Positions 4,988 to 5,197 of a DNA stretch of 5,197 nt are shown here, one piece after another. Each line of letters starts with the position of its first letter. Within the stretch, counting starts at the first letter, position 1. Origin of the DNA: NAT127 sp041655035. GTDB taxonomy: Bacteria > Pseudomonadota > Gammaproteobacteria > Pseudomonadales > Porticoccaceae. Position numbers and translations under genes: made by a program. The stretch covers positions 1-5,197 of the forward strand of contig JBAZCN010000193.1 in the NCBI GenBank assembly GCA_041655035.1, in the 5' to 3' direction. Under the pieces are notes generated by a model. It saw only the letters and a program-made list of their open reading frames with translations. It was not told the origin of the DNA and searched no databases.

Positions 4988-5001
4988 GGACAGCCACCGA
5001 C

Positions 5002-5033
5002 TTGACAATGCCATAAGCCTTTGCCACTGTAAA
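5002..5033 (+). promoter_or_regulatory. Possible weak promoter for RAYT gene
   Basis: TTGACA at 5002-5007 is a perfect -35 hexamer. The best downstream -10 candidate, TGTAAA (5028-5033, four of six), is 20 bp away, longer than optimal, and the 17-bp position reads CACTGT. Expression would therefore be low or assisted. The rest of 4771-5062 contains only the hairpin and short repeats already listed. Confidence 0.25.
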
Positions 5034-5062
5034 CACACCTGCCAACCGTTCACGGAGGAACC

Positions 5063-5197
5063 ATGACCAGGCCAAGGAAGGAACTGATTTCCCTTGAAGA
5101 CACTCCCTATTACCACTGCGTATCCCGCTGTGTGCGGCGGGCGTTCCTGTGCGGTTCGGGAAAGGACTACAACTTCGAACACCGCCGGGGCTGGATC
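5063..5197 (+). CDS. REP-associated tyrosine transposase (RAYT), 3' partial
   Basis: The first 45 codons of a gene that runs off the window. The start is ATG at 5063, preceded by GGAGGA at 5054-5059, a strong ribosome site. The N-terminus begins MTRPRKELISLEDTPYYHC and continues with VSRCVRRAFLCG (20-31) and EHRRGWI (39-45). The YYHCVSRCVRRAFLCG stretch and the E-H-R-R-x-W segment are characteristic of gammaproteobacterial RAYTs of the Y1/IS200-like (TnpA_REP) superfamily. These single-domain enzymes cleave REP hairpins as single-stranded DNA with a catalytic tyrosine and an HUH metal site. The HUH motif and tyrosine lie beyond the window, so integrity cannot be judged. An AT-rich leader with an inverted copy of the island repeat precedes it. 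RAYTs usually occur as one chromosomal copy flanked by their REPs, not as part of an insertion sequence. Confidence 0.88.
   Translation, partial: MTRPRKELISLEDTPYYHCVSRCVRRAFLCGSGKDYNFEHRRGWI

Noticed and set aside
4973..5182. 69-codon minus-strand frame at the right edge
   Set aside because: It is antisense to the RAYT start, which has a strong ribosome site and a recognisable N-terminus.

Overview
The window looks like chromosome from a high-GC gammaproteobacterium. Evidence: codons are strongly G/C-ending, the protein set is Gram-negative (a periplasmic GlpQ-type phosphodiesterase, an outer-membrane-type lipoprotein transglycosylase, a membrane-anchored periplasmic thioredoxin), and the right edge begins a REP-associated tyrosine transposase (RAYT) of a kind I associate with gammaproteobacteria. 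I cannot assign genus or species.

Layout, left to right. (1) 2-946 (+): 3' part of a Gfo/Idh/MocA oxidoreductase of the Gal80-like type, cut by the window start. (2) 1029-2210 (+): complete GlpQ-like glycerophosphodiester phosphodiesterase with a signal-peptide-like N-terminus. (3) 2203-2510: a dense repeat island with full or partial copies of GCAAATGATGGGTGTCC, a heptamer tandem array, other pyrimidine-rich tandem repeats and one REP-like hairpin. It begins inside the last codons of the phosphodiesterase gene. (4) 2585-2914 (+): small dimeric alpha-beta-barrel (antibiotic-biosynthesis-monooxygenase-like) protein. (5) 2954-3646 (-): lipoprotein with an SLT-type lytic transglycosylase domain, convergent with gene 4. 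(6) 3647-3942: divergent intergenic region with a three-unit 14-bp tandem repeat on the transglycosylase side and a sigma70-like promoter on the other. (7) 3943-4770 (+): four-helix Lgt-like membrane domain fused to a periplasmic TlpA/ResA-type thioredoxin. (8) 4771-5062: intergenic region that becomes sharply AT-rich, with short tandem repeats and an inverted degenerate copy of the island repeat. (9) 5063-5197 (+): first 45 codons of the RAYT, cut by the window end.

The housekeeping-type genes do not form an obvious pathway or long operon; strands alternate and most gaps have room for promoters. Several products act in the envelope (phosphodiesterase, transglycosylase, thioredoxin), but this does not show a shared function. 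The most notable signal is the link between the repeat island at 2203-2510 and the RAYT at the right edge: the same GATGGGTGTCC core lies in opposite orientation about 100 bp upstream of the RAYT start. This suggests the island is made of REP-type elements related to that transposase. I found no CRISPR array, tRNA, rRNA or convincing complete insertion sequence.
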